This document shows positions 7,434 through 15,693 of a stretch of 20,781 bases of DNA, one piece after another. The first letter of the stretch is position 1, and the number at the start of each line of letters is the position of its first letter. Origin of the DNA: Planctomycetota bacterium (GTDB taxonomy: Bacteria > Planctomycetota > PUPC01). Under the pieces are notes generated by a model. The model was not told where the DNA came from, ran no database searches, and was given only the letters and a program-made list of their open reading frames with translations. Both the position numbers and the translations under genes were made by a program. The DNA is taken from NCBI GenBank assembly GCA_003559755.1, contig PWKM01000316.1, forward strand, positions 1-20,781. Reading direction: 5' to 3'.

Positions 7434-8240
7434 ATGAAAGCCAAGGTAGCTTTGGCCGTGGCCATCGCACTGGCCATCCTGGCCGCGGTGGGCATCCGGG
7501 CCTATCTGACCAGACAGCGGGAAGAAACAGTCCGGACGCACCAGACAGTATCCGTCCTTGTCGCCACGCAATCCATCAGGCGAGGTACCGAGATCACGGG
7601 CGCGATGCTCGGCACCCAGGAGATGCCCGTCGAGGCCCTGGGACGCGAGGACCAGATGATCCTGGCCCGCGATATGGGCACCATCGTCGGGCGGACGGTC
7701 CAGAAGGACCTCCGGGCCGACGACATTCTCTATCGCTCCGATTTCGCCCGGGGGACAGACCGGGCCGACGTCACCCAGACTCTGCCCGAGCAAGGCCGGG
7801 TGGTGATGGCCGTCCCCGTGGACAAGGTGACCGGGGTGGCAGGCCACCTGCTGCCCGGCTCCGTCGTCGATGTGCTGGTCACTCGCCAACATAGCGACGC
7901 CGGCGGTGCAACGCGGACCGAGACACGCACCACGATCACCGGCGTCGAAGTCGTAGCCGTGGACCTGCACATGAGCCGGCCGGATCAGTTCGTATCCCTC
8001 GACCATCGCCGCGATTACGCCGCCTACTCGACCGTCCTGCTCCGTGTCTCACACCGGGAAGCGAACATCCTTGCACATCTCACCCAGACCGGGCGGATAC
8101 ATCTCGCCACCCGGCGCCCGACCGACCCCGGCCTCGAAGACCCGACTGAACTGGGCGAGGTCACCCCGGATAACCTCGAGGAGCAGATCCGGGAAGCTGC
8201 AAGAGAGCGGGCTGAAGCACGACGGAGCGGGGCGAACTGA
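7434..8240 (+). CDS. cpaB: CpaB/RcpC pilus assembly protein
   Basis: The 268-residue protein has an N-terminal membrane helix (about 4-24), then a SAF-type domain starting VSVLVATQSIRRGTEIT (about 40-105), and the RcpC/CpaB segment with GRVVMAVPVDKVTGVAGHL and PGSVVDVLVT (about 120-160). This order is characteristic of CpaB. The family sits in the periplasm and is thought to contact the secretin. The C-terminus is charged and helical. ATG 7434 has GGAGG 8 bases upstream. Sixty-two bases separate it from the previous gene, a wider gap than usual in this operon, but no convincing promoter or terminator is seen in the gap. No secretin gene follows, although cpaC/rcpA usually does. Confidence 0.9.
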   Translation: MKAKVALAVAIALAILAAVGIRAYLTRQREETVRTHQTVSVLVATQSIRRGTEITGAMLGTQEMPVEALGREDQMILARDMGTIVGRTVQKDLRADDILYRSDFARGTDRADVTQTLPEQGRVVMAVPVDKVTGVAGHLLPGSVVDVLVTRQHSDAGGATRTETRTTITGVEVVAVDLHMSRPDQFVSLDHRRDYAAYSTVLLRVSHREANILAHLTQTGRIHLATRRPTDPGLEDPTELGEVTPDNLEEQIREAARERAEARRSGAN

Positions 8241-8288
8241 ACATCCGCCCCACCGCTCAAAGGGGCCCGATCACAGGAATCCGACGAT

Positions 8289-9950
8289 ATGGCAGAGCTT
8301 CTCATCACAGACCGGCGCGACGGCAGCAAACGCCGAGCGGCTGTAAGTGCCGAATGTTTTGTCATCGGGAAACAACCGTCCTGCGACCTGATGCTCGACC
8401 GGCAGAACATCTCGCGACGCCACTGCGAGATCGTCGCCGCCAACGGCGGCTACATCATCCGCGACCTCGACAGCCGGAACGGCACGTACCTCAACGGCAA
8501 GCGCGTCACCCGGGAGACCCCGCTCGCCGACGGCTCGGTCATTCACCTGGGCGATTTCACGATCCTGTTCCGCCTTAACAAGGAACAGGCCGTCAAGCCC
8601 CCTCAACAGACCGGCGACAAGGCCCCGCCCTCCCGACAAACGGTACAACACCAAGTCGCTGTCCGCAAACAGCCCCGCTATACGCCCTCTGCCCTGAAGC
8701 GCCGCATCCACGACCAACTGATCGCCGATCTCGACCTGCGTCACATCGACATGACCGAGGTCGAACCGGACGAGCTGCGCCGGCGAACGGAGCAGGTCAT
8801 CAACAACATCATCAAAACGATCCCTGAAGAGATACCGCCCTGGCTCTCGAACAAGGAACTGGTCAAGGAGATCGCCGACGAGGCCCTCGGCCTGGGACCG
8901 ATCGAAGACCTGCTCGCCGACAACGAGATTGACGAGATCATGGTGAACGGCTGGAAGCAGGTGTATGTCGAGCGCCATGGAAAGCTCGAGCTGACCGACA
9001 AGCGGTTCACCGACGACCGCCAGGTGGTCGAGATCATCCGTCGCATCCTGGCGCCCATCGGTCGGCGAATAGACGAGGTGAGCCCGATGGTCGATGCCCG
9101 ACTCTCCGACGGCTCCCGTGTCAACGCCATCATCCCGCCGCTGTCGCTGACCGGTCCCACGATTACCATCCGGAAGTTCGCGGCCGAGCCGTTCACCGTC
9201 AAGGACCTCATTGGGTTCGGCACGCTGTCTCCACAGATCGCCGCCTATCTGAAATTATGCGTGGTGCATCGTCGCAACATCATCATCTCGGGCGGGACCG
9301 GCTCCGGAAAGACCACACTGCTCAACGTGCTGTGCTCGTACCTCCCCCGGCACGAACGGATCGTCACCATCGAGGACGCTGCGGAGCTCCAGCTCCCTCA
9401 GGAGCACGTTGTCTCGCTCGAGTCGAAGCCGCCGAACATCGAGGGCAAGGGTGCGATCTCCATCCGGCAACTGGTGATAAACAGCTTGCGGATGCGGCCC
9501 GACCGCATCATCGTCGGCGAGTGCCGCGGTGCCGAGGCCCTCGACATGCTCCAGGCGATGAACACCGGGCACGACGGCTCGCTCACCACCATCCACGCCA
9601 ACTCGGCCCGCGACTGCCTGGCCCGACTCGAGACGCTGGTGCTGATGGCCGGCATGGAACTGCCCGCCCGGGCGATCCGGGACCAGGTCCAGTCGGCCAT
9701 AGACACCATCATCCACACCGCCCGCCACAGCGACGGGAAACGGCGGGTGGTCACCATAAACGAGGTAACGGGAATGGAGCAGGACACGATCACTCTCCAG
9801 GAGACGTTCAAATTTGAACAGACGGGGATTGGCCCCAAGGGTGAGATCCTCGGCTCGTTCGAGCCGACCGGCTCGATCCCGAACTTCATCCACGATCTCG
9901 TCAAGCGGGGCCACAAGATAGACACCCGGATATTCCGACAAGTGGATTAA
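8289..9950 (+). CDS. cpaF: FHA-CpaF fusion: Tad pilus motor ATPase
   Basis: At 553 residues this is a CpaF/TadA secretion ATPase with an added N-terminal FHA domain. The FHA part (about 1-98) shows VIGKQPSCD, SRRHC at 42-46 and DLDSRNGTYLNG at 59-70, the phosphothreonine-binding elements; the usual GR is GK here. A polar linker leads to the ATPase: Walker A GGTGSGKT at 335-342 (K341), Walker B region RIIVGECRG with E411, and the histidine box with H428 and H436. It would hydrolyse ATP at the inner membrane to drive Flp polymerisation together with TadB and TadC. ATG 8289 follows AGGA by 10 bases, and the FHA domain starts at once, so the fusion is real and not a choice of start. Phosphorylation-dependent control is inferred. 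Confidence 0.95.
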   Translation: MAELLITDRRDGSKRRAAVSAECFVIGKQPSCDLMLDRQNISRRHCEIVAANGGYIIRDLDSRNGTYLNGKRVTRETPLADGSVIHLGDFTILFRLNKEQAVKPPQQTGDKAPPSRQTVQHQVAVRKQPRYTPSALKRRIHDQLIADLDLRHIDMTEVEPDELRRRTEQVINNIIKTIPEEIPPWLSNKELVKEIADEALGLGPIEDLLADNEIDEIMVNGWKQVYVERHGKLELTDKRFTDDRQVVEIIRRILAPIGRRIDEVSPMVDARLSDGSRVNAIIPPLSLTGPTITIRKFAAEPFTVKDLIGFGTLSPQIAAYLKLCVVHRRNIIISGGTGSGKTTLLNVLCSYLPRHERIVTIEDAAELQLPQEHVVSLESKPPNIEGKGAISIRQLVINSLRMRPDRIIVGECRGAEALDMLQAMNTGHDGSLTTIHANSARDCLARLETLVLMAGMELPARAIRDQVQSAIDTIIHTARHSDGKRRVVTINEVTGMEQDTITLQETFKFEQTGIGPKGEILGSFEPTGSIPNFIHDLVKRGHKIDTRIFRQVD

Positions 9951-9965
9951 TGCAAGAGGTGCCGT

Positions 9966-10814
9966 TTGCTCGAGTTCGTCATAATGCTTGCCGCGGGCGG
10001 GGCCGTGGCCCTGTTCGTGCTCGTCGGGTTCCAGCTTTTCAGCAGTGGCTGGCAGACCTATGAGCAAAAATACGTCCGGGGAGCCGAACAGACCCTGGAC
10101 GCGATGTACCTCACCATCCCCATCCAGCACCTGGTATATGTCTCGTTCGCTTCGATGGCCGTGATCGGCGTGCTGACCGGGCTGGCCTTCGGGAGCATCG
10201 CCTGGGGAACCATCCTCGGGCTGGCTGGCTTCGCCGTCCCTCCGGTCGGCGTCAAGATTCTGAAGCACCGACGCGACCACAAGTTTCGTGTTCAACTGGT
10301 CGACGCCCTGATGAACACCTGCAACGCACTGCGTGCCGGCTTCAGCTTGCACCAGGCGTTCAACCTCGTCCAACGGGAGATGGGGAATCCGATCAGCCAG
10401 GAGTTCCGGATGGTCAACCAGGAGCTGCGGTTCGGGGTGGGTATGGAGGACGCCCTGCAGCATCTCCACCAGCGGATGCCCAGCGAAGACCTGGACCTGG
10501 TGGTGACCGCGATTACTATCTCCCGCGAGGTCGGCGGGAACCTCACCGAGATTTTCCAGAACGTCGCCGACACCATCCGCAGCCGACACCGGCTCCAGGG
10601 CAAAATCCGGGCACTGACCGCCCAGGGCAAGCTGCAGGCAGGGCTCATCTGCGCCATCCCCATCCTGTTCGCGGTGGCAATGAACATCCTGACCCCGGAA
10701 CTGATGCACGTGGTCTATAACACGGTATATGGCTGGATTATGATCGCGACCGTCGTCATACTCCAGATTATCGGAGTCATCGTTATCCTGAAAATCGTAC
10801 GCATCGACGTGTGA
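9966..10814 (+). CDS. tadB: TadB inner-membrane platform protein
   Basis: The 282-residue protein has hydrophobic segments near 1-25, 57-77, 80-98, 222-241 and 255-278, and a cytoplasmic type II secretion F domain (PF00482) at about 105-220. That domain includes LVDALMNTCNALRAGFSLHQ and VGGNLTEIFQNVADTIR, typical of TadB. TadB and TadC form the platform on which CpaF acts. The start is taken as TTG 9966 because AGAGG lies 6 bases upstream. The nearby ATG at 9950 is in another frame, and the first in-frame ATG (9984) has no clear ribosome site and would trim six residues. It overlaps tadC by 4 bases. Confidence 0.93.
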   Translation: MLEFVIMLAAGGAVALFVLVGFQLFSSGWQTYEQKYVRGAEQTLDAMYLTIPIQHLVYVSFASMAVIGVLTGLAFGSIAWGTILGLAGFAVPPVGVKILKHRRDHKFRVQLVDALMNTCNALRAGFSLHQAFNLVQREMGNPISQEFRMVNQELRFGVGMEDALQHLHQRMPSEDLDLVVTAITISREVGGNLTEIFQNVADTIRSRHRLQGKIRALTAQGKLQAGLICAIPILFAVAMNILTPELMHVVYNTVYGWIMIATVVILQIIGVIVILKIVRIDV

Positions 10815-11770
10815 GAGTGGCAATGGACCTATCCGACCAGATGTTCATCATGCTGATTATGGTCGCGGCATCGGGCAGCGTCTTCCTGCTCGTCTGGTCC
10901 CTGTATCGAATCCAAACGGATATCGCGGAGGCCACCCGACTCGACGAACAGCGTCAGGCGGAGATCGGCTCGCCCCTGCTTCGCATCCTGATTGCCGCAT
11001 CGCGCCCGCTTGGCACACTCCTGCGCTACTTCACTCTCCGGGCAGAGGTTCGGCACGAACAGACCGGCCATCGCCCCCATCTGCTCTCTCTGCGCCGGCA
11101 CGCCGAACGCAACCTGATCGCCGCCGGCTCGCCACACGCCATCACCCCCGACGAATACCTGGGGATGGTCCTGCTGTGCACCCTGCTGGGGCTGGCGGCC
11201 GGCGTGGGGGCGACACTGCTCGCCGGCTGGACCGTTCTCATCGTCGCCGGGCTCATCCTCGGGCTGTTGTGGCCGATCATGTGGCTGAGGTCGCAGGTTC
11301 GGAAGCGCAAGACCGAACTCTTCCGGGCGCTGCCGTTCGCCCTCGACCTGCTGACCCTGTCGGTGGAGGCGGGCCTTGATTTCACGTCCGCACTGGCTCG
11401 TATCACCACCAAGATCAAGGGCACGCCCCTGGGCGAGGAGTTCGCCGAGGTCCTCCGTCAGATACAGATGGGCCAGCCGCGAGCCGAGGCGCTGCGGGGG
11501 CTTGCTCATCGGGCCGACCTCGAGGAGATGTCAAACTTCGCCGGTGCGATGATCCAGGCGGACGAACTCGGGGCGAGCATCGGACCGGTGCTCCGCATCC
11601 AGGCCCAGGAGATGCGGGTGCGGCGCGAGCAGTTGGCCGAGAAGAAAGCGATGGAGGCCCCCGTCAAAATCCTGCTGCCGCTCATCCTGTTTATCTTCCC
11701 CACCGTCTTCCTCACCATCCTCGGTCCTGTCGCGCTCGATGCTATGATCAAGTACGGGATACTGCAATGA
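10811..11770 (+). CDS. tadC: TadC inner-membrane platform protein
   Basis: The product is 319 residues if it starts at GTG 10811, which overlaps the tadB stop as GTGA; ATG 10823, with weak GAGAG upstream, would give 315 residues and is also possible. A first membrane helix is at about 11-32 and two more at about 118-158. A type II secretion F domain spans about 175-285, with FALDLLTLSVEAGLDFTSAL and QADELGASIGPVLRIQAQEM, the latter typical of TadC. A last membrane segment, KILLPLILFIFPTVFLTILG, ends the protein. It partners TadB. Its own stop overlaps the start of the DUF192 gene as ATGA. Confidence 0.93.
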   Translation: MRVAMDLSDQMFIMLIMVAASGSVFLLVWSLYRIQTDIAEATRLDEQRQAEIGSPLLRILIAASRPLGTLLRYFTLRAEVRHEQTGHRPHLLSLRRHAERNLIAAGSPHAITPDEYLGMVLLCTLLGLAAGVGATLLAGWTVLIVAGLILGLLWPIMWLRSQVRKRKTELFRALPFALDLLTLSVEAGLDFTSALARITTKIKGTPLGEEFAEVLRQIQMGQPRAEALRGLAHRADLEEMSNFAGAMIQADELGASIGPVLRIQAQEMRVRREQLAEKKAMEAPVKILLPLILFIFPTVFLTILGPVALDAMIKYGILQ

Positions 11771-12114
11771 CCGCCCGTGCAGTCACGGTTCCCGACGGGC
11801 GGACCATCATCGACCCGCTCCACGTGCCCACGGATGCACGCGCCCGTATGCGCGGGCTGCTGGGCCGAGACTCGCTGGATGACAACGAGGGGATGTGGCT
11901 CCGTCGCTGCCGGATGGTCCACACCTTCGGGATGAGATTCGCCATCGACCTGGTCTATCTCAATGCGGACAATGAAGTGTGTAAAATTGTCGAAGAGGTG
12001 CGCCCCGGCCGAATATCAGCTTGCCTGGGAGCAGAGAGCGTGATAGAATTAAATAGAGGGGCCGCACGGCGGTTGGGGCTGCGGGCGGGCGTATGCCTTA
12101 GCATACGTGATTGA
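11767..12114 (+). CDS. DUF192 family protein
   Basis: This 115-residue protein matches DUF192 (PF02643). The family core is present: ARMRGLLGR near 26-34, EGMWLRRC, then MVHTFGMRFAIDLVYLN near 50-66 and the closing VIELNRGAARRLGLRAG. No signal peptide is seen, although many family members are secreted. The start overlaps the tadC stop by four bases (ATGA), so translational coupling is likely. I recall DUF192 genes beside tad genes in other bacteria, but the biochemical role is not established to my knowledge. A candidate promoter for the following FHA genes lies inside its 3' half. Confidence 0.88.
   Translation: MTARAVTVPDGRTIIDPLHVPTDARARMRGLLGRDSLDDNEGMWLRRCRMVHTFGMRFAIDLVYLNADNEVCKIVEEVRPGRISACLGAESVIELNRGAARRLGLRAGVCLSIRD
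12021..12049 (+). promoter_or_regulatory. Candidate internal promoter for the two FHA genes
   Basis: TTGCCT (12021-12026) and TAGAAT (12044-12049) are 17 bases apart within the DUF192 coding sequence. Transcription would start near 12056, about 96 bases before the first FHA gene, and the leader would contain the hairpin at 12090-12107. The local AT richness supports it. Confidence 0.4.
12090..12107 (+). repeat. Perfect 7-bp hairpin at the DUF192 3' end
   Basis: CGTATGC and GCATACG pair perfectly around the loop CTTA, just before the DUF192 stop. A T-rich stretch (CTTTCTTCTTCC) starts about 8 bases later, not directly, so it is at best a poor terminator. It may instead be an RNA processing or leader structure. 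Confidence 0.4.
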
Positions 12115-12151
12115 CTTTCTTCTTCCTTAAGAGTGTTGTCGGAACAGGAAA

Positions 12152-13423
12152 ATGGCGACAGCAAAGCTCAGGGTTATCAATAGCGAAGGCGAAGCGACGG
12201 AGTTCGAGCTCCCCGAGCATGCTGTTATCCTGGGCCGGATCCCGCCGTCGGATATCATACTCCCCCACCCTTCTGTGTCTCGCAGGCACGCAAAGGCCGA
12301 GCTGCAAGACGGCTGCTGCCGTCTGACTGATCTCGACAGCCATAACGGGATCGTGGTCGACGGCCAGCGGATCGACGAAGTGCTGCTTGCGCCCGGCGAG
12401 CGATTCGTGCTGGGCGAAGTCGAATTGGAATTTGCCCTGGGGCCTCCCGCGCAAACCGCGGCGACCGCCGGCCAGAATACGCCCGCCGTGCCCGAATCGA
12501 GCCCGTCCTCCGCTCAGCCCGCGCCGCTATCAGATGAACGAACGGTATCGATCGACGAGCTTTTCGGTCCCGCCGACGGCCCCGCTCAAACACCGCACGG
12601 TGTCGAAGAAGAGGCCGCCGTCAAGAGTGCCTGGGGTGCGCTTCAGTTCCTGGGTGTGGTCGCGATTCTCATTGTCATTGGCGGCATCGCCTGGCACTAC
12701 GCCGGTGCAACCGGCTCGCAATCATATGTTTACCCCGTGTCCGTCCGCGTCGGCGAGTCCAAGGTCATCGACCTGGGCCGGCGGGTCACACAACGCGGCT
12801 CCACACCGCGCATATTTATGGATTGGGCGGCCCGCTACACCGACCTGGTATATCCCGAAGGGACTCCCGGCACCTCCGTGGCATCCGTCGAGATCGACGA
12901 CAATCTCTCCTTTATGGCCACGGTCACCGGCCACGACACCGGACATACCGACGTGTACCTGTATGGCCCCAACAACCGACGATGCATCTTGCGGATCGTG
13001 GTCACTCCCGGCTCCCGCGACCCGTTCGAGGAGGAACGGCGCTCGATCGAGGCCCGGATCGGCGAAGGCAAGAGCCGGATACAGAGAGGCCGAGCATCAA
13101 GAGCACGAGGGGCGCTTTACCAGGCGAAGGTACAGTTCAGAGAAGCGGCCGAGGTCCTGCGCCCGGTACGGACCGACGAGGGCCGACAGGCATACCGCGA
13201 GGCCTACGACCTGTTCCTCGAAACACGTGACGAGGTGGACCGCCGATTCGAGGATCTGAAACGCCAGGCAATTATCCAATACCAGGACAGAGACCGGGTC
13301 GGAGCCCTGAACATCTTCCGCCAGATGAGGGAACTGATCCCCGACGAGTCCGACCGCCGGCGGCAGGAGTTGGAAATCATCTACAACAGAACTCTATACG
13401 AGTTTCTCCAGGAAGGCGCGTGA
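12152..13423 (+). CDS. FHA - membrane helix - pilus N-domain-like protein
   Basis: The 423-residue protein begins with an FHA domain (about 5-95): ILGRIPPSD with G28-R29, SRRH at 43-46 and DLDSHNG ending at G66. An acidic, proline-rich linker contains DERTVSIDELF with T131, a possible phosphosite. A membrane helix lies at about 162-182. The next 100 residues (about 190-287) resemble the pilus-formation N-terminal domain found in front of secretins (PF13629): VSVRVGESKVIDLGRRV, then ATVTGHDTGHTDVYLYG and RIVVTPG. A charged helical or TPR-like tail (290-423) follows. The FHA domain should face the cytoplasm and the rest the periplasm. The ribosome site is weak (AGGA, 2 bases before ATG). The FHA call is firm; the PF13629 resemblance is by eye. 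Confidence 0.85.
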   Translation: MATAKLRVINSEGEATEFELPEHAVILGRIPPSDIILPHPSVSRRHAKAELQDGCCRLTDLDSHNGIVVDGQRIDEVLLAPGERFVLGEVELEFALGPPAQTAATAGQNTPAVPESSPSSAQPAPLSDERTVSIDELFGPADGPAQTPHGVEEEAAVKSAWGALQFLGVVAILIVIGGIAWHYAGATGSQSYVYPVSVRVGESKVIDLGRRVTQRGSTPRIFMDWAARYTDLVYPEGTPGTSVASVEIDDNLSFMATVTGHDTGHTDVYLYGPNNRRCILRIVVTPGSRDPFEEERRSIEARIGEGKSRIQRGRASRARGALYQAKVQFREAAEVLRPVRTDEGRQAYREAYDLFLETRDEVDRRFEDLKRQAIIQYQDRDRVGALNIFRQMRELIPDESDRRRQELEIIYNRTLYEFLQEGA

Positions 13424-13427
13424 TCGT

Positions 13428-15620
13428 ATGAGACTGATATCGACCGGCCAAGGCAAAGAGAAAAGCTTCCAACTGCGTGATGGCAGCATGATCGCAGGCC
13501 GACACCCGTCCTGCCATATCATCGTGCCCGACCCGCAGGTGTCAAAACGCCATCTACAGTTGCACGTTGACGGCGGCACGGTCACACTTCGGGACCTGGA
13601 CAGCAGGAACGGAACCAGTGTCAACGGCCGCCCGGTGAAATTGCACATGCTCGAGGACGGGGATATTATCACCTTGGGCAACCACACACTGACTTTCGAT
13701 GCGACCGGTGCCGCCCAGGGGCACGCAGCCGGAGCGGCCGGGTTCGACTTCAGCCCCACCGACGAGTCCGAACAGAGGCCATACGAACCGGACGACTCGA
13801 CGTCGGCATATGCTCCGGACGGCCCGCCGCCGAGCGAGGCACAGGCAGAACCGCTTTACGACGAATCGGAGATGTCCGAGGACGACACACCGGCCGACGG
13901 CCAGTTCATCCCCCAGGCATACTCGCCGGAAAACCTCGAACCACAGATCATCGCTCGGGACGGACGGATGTTCCTGCGCAATCCGAGGACGAATCAGGAG
14001 ATCGAGATCGTACCTCGCGATCAGGACAAGGGGCCGCCCGGGCTGGGCGGTTACTACGACGAACAGGAAGCCACCAACCGCCGCAAGAACCTGATGCTCG
14101 TCGGCGGAGCCATCGCCGTCGGCCTGCTCATGATCATCGCACTCGTCCTTACATCCGGCAGCGGCGACGGCCGGCCCACTGGGCCGGACCGGCCCTTCGG
14201 CCACAGCGGATATAACGAACGGCTCGACCAGAGCATCGACCTGATGAAAGAGGGACAGTTCAGCCAGGCGCTGGACCTCCTGAGAGAGGCGGAGAGAGCG
14301 TATCCCAACCGCGACGTCGCCGGCCTGCTCCGGCGGATCGGCACAACGTGGGGAGAATCGGGCAGTTCGATCGACCAGTTCGACTGGCGCGAGGTGCGGG
14401 CTCACATCCGGCAGATACTGGAAAGCCAATGGAGAACCGGGACGGTCGAGGCGTTTGCCGCCGATCGTCGAAATTGGATCGAAGACACCGACCACTATGA
14501 CTGGCTCGCTGAAGAAGCGGCTCGCCTGCTGGCGAATGACGAGCCCGGCGAGGCGTTCGAAAAACTGGCCGAAATCCAGTCGGACAACATCGTCTATCAC
14601 CAGACCGAAGAGCTGCGCGGCAAAGTCCGCGCCGCTGAATTCCAGATGCATGTCGATGCCGGCCAGGACGCACTCCAGGAACAGCAGTGGGACCGGGCCG
14701 TTCAGGAATTCGAAACGGCGAGGAACAGGTATGCAGCAACGTCTGAAGAAACCCTGAAAGCACAGGAGCTGATCGGCCTGACAAAAGACGAGCAGGCCAA
14801 GGCCGAGGCAGAAGCCGAACGGCACCGGACCGAACGGGCCATCCTGAACGAAGCCAACGAACATCTGCGCCGTGGCACCCTCGCCTCGGTCAGAACGGCA
14901 CTGGAAACGGTAGACCGCCTGCCTGAGGACTGCCTGCTCCATCAACAGCGCGATGAGCTCCGGGACCGCATCAGATCGCGGCTGGCCGAACTCGAACACC
15001 AGGAGTTGGTCTCGACCGCACGGAACTATTATCGCGACGGCGAGGGTGCAAGAGCCATCGAACTCATCGACCGCGAGAACCTCGCGGAACTGTCCTCACT
15101 GCGAAGAAGGATCACCAATATCCAAGGGCTCCTGGAAGCTGCGAACACGGCCTACGATGCGAAGGACTACAACCGGGCCAGGGCAAACTGGACCGAGGTC
15201 ACAGAAATCGAATCGGACAGGACAAACGCCTACCGCAGGGAAGCAGACCAGGCATTGCGGCGACTGCGGAACGAGGCAGCAGACATCGCAAGACACTACG
15301 AGGAGTTAGGCCAGCAGGCGCTGGCCCAGGAGGAGTACGCCACCGCCCGACGACACGCACAAAACGCCGTCTCGTGGGACCCGGGCAACCAGATCGGGCA
15401 GAATACACTGGAACAGCTAAGGCATCACGCGGAGGTACTGTACCGCCGGGCGAGGGAACTGCGTATCCGGGGCGAACGGATGGGCGACCGGGACGACCTC
15501 AGCAGGGCAGTCGAGTTGTTCCAGAATGTGCAGCAGTGCGTGGGGGAAGGCGTCCGGCTCTACGACTGGTCCGGCCGGCACCTGAACGAACTCCGCGCAC
15601 AGGGCATCCCCGGGGCATAA
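13428..15620 (+). CDS. FHA - membrane helix - TPR-like protein
   Basis: The 730-residue product starts with an FHA domain (about 1-90): IAGRHPSCH with G24-R25, SKRH at 39-42 and DLDSRNGTSVNG at 56-67. An acidic linker (about 95-200) includes SEDDTPADG with T154. A membrane helix at about 218-242 is preceded by RRK, which places the N-terminal half in the cytoplasm. The remaining ~490 residues are helical and contain about eight TPR-like units, for example LMKEGQFSQALDLLREAERA, QQWDRAVQEFETARNRY and AKDYNRARANWTEV. It begins 4 bases after the previous stop, so the two FHA genes are one unit. Tad loci usually encode a TPR protein, TadD; this gene could fill that place in membrane-bound form. 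That equivalence is inference. Confidence 0.88.
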   Translation: MRLISTGQGKEKSFQLRDGSMIAGRHPSCHIIVPDPQVSKRHLQLHVDGGTVTLRDLDSRNGTSVNGRPVKLHMLEDGDIITLGNHTLTFDATGAAQGHAAGAAGFDFSPTDESEQRPYEPDDSTSAYAPDGPPPSEAQAEPLYDESEMSEDDTPADGQFIPQAYSPENLEPQIIARDGRMFLRNPRTNQEIEIVPRDQDKGPPGLGGYYDEQEATNRRKNLMLVGGAIAVGLLMIIALVLTSGSGDGRPTGPDRPFGHSGYNERLDQSIDLMKEGQFSQALDLLREAERAYPNRDVAGLLRRIGTTWGESGSSIDQFDWREVRAHIRQILESQWRTGTVEAFAADRRNWIEDTDHYDWLAEEAARLLANDEPGEAFEKLAEIQSDNIVYHQTEELRGKVRAAEFQMHVDAGQDALQEQQWDRAVQEFETARNRYAATSEETLKAQELIGLTKDEQAKAEAEAERHRTERAILNEANEHLRRGTLASVRTALETVDRLPEDCLLHQQRDELRDRIRSRLAELEHQELVSTARNYYRDGEGARAIELIDRENLAELSSLRRRITNIQGLLEAANTAYDAKDYNRARANWTEVTEIESDRTNAYRREADQALRRLRNEAADIARHYEELGQQALAQEEYATARRHAQNAVSWDPGNQIGQNTLEQLRHHAEVLYRRARELRIRGERMGDRDDLSRAVELFQNVQQCVGEGVRLYDWSGRHLNELRAQGIPGA

Positions 15621-15679
15621 CCCGCCGCGGACACCGTCAGTATCGGGCAACCGTACTCCCTATAGGATGTACGTCTGCC

Positions 15680-15693
15680 ACCCCTCACGGGGT
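15680..15693. other. Short GC hairpin between convergent genes
   Basis: ACCCC and GGGGT pair around TCAC, spanning the stop codon of the leftward lipoprotein gene. No T-run follows on either strand. It is the only stem I see between the two convergent genes, and is a weak candidate for a shared transcription end. Confidence 0.25.

Noticed and set aside
9255..10823. A 522-codon leftward frame opposite cpaF and tadB
   Set aside because: It lies wholly antisense to two genes with clear catalytic and family motifs, is rich in low-complexity charged residues and has no ribosome site; it is a by-product of GC-rich codon use.
13554..14999. A 481-codon leftward frame opposite the FHA-TPR gene
   Set aside because: It is antisense to a gene with a clear FHA domain, membrane helix and TPR-like units; no domain is visible in the antisense protein.
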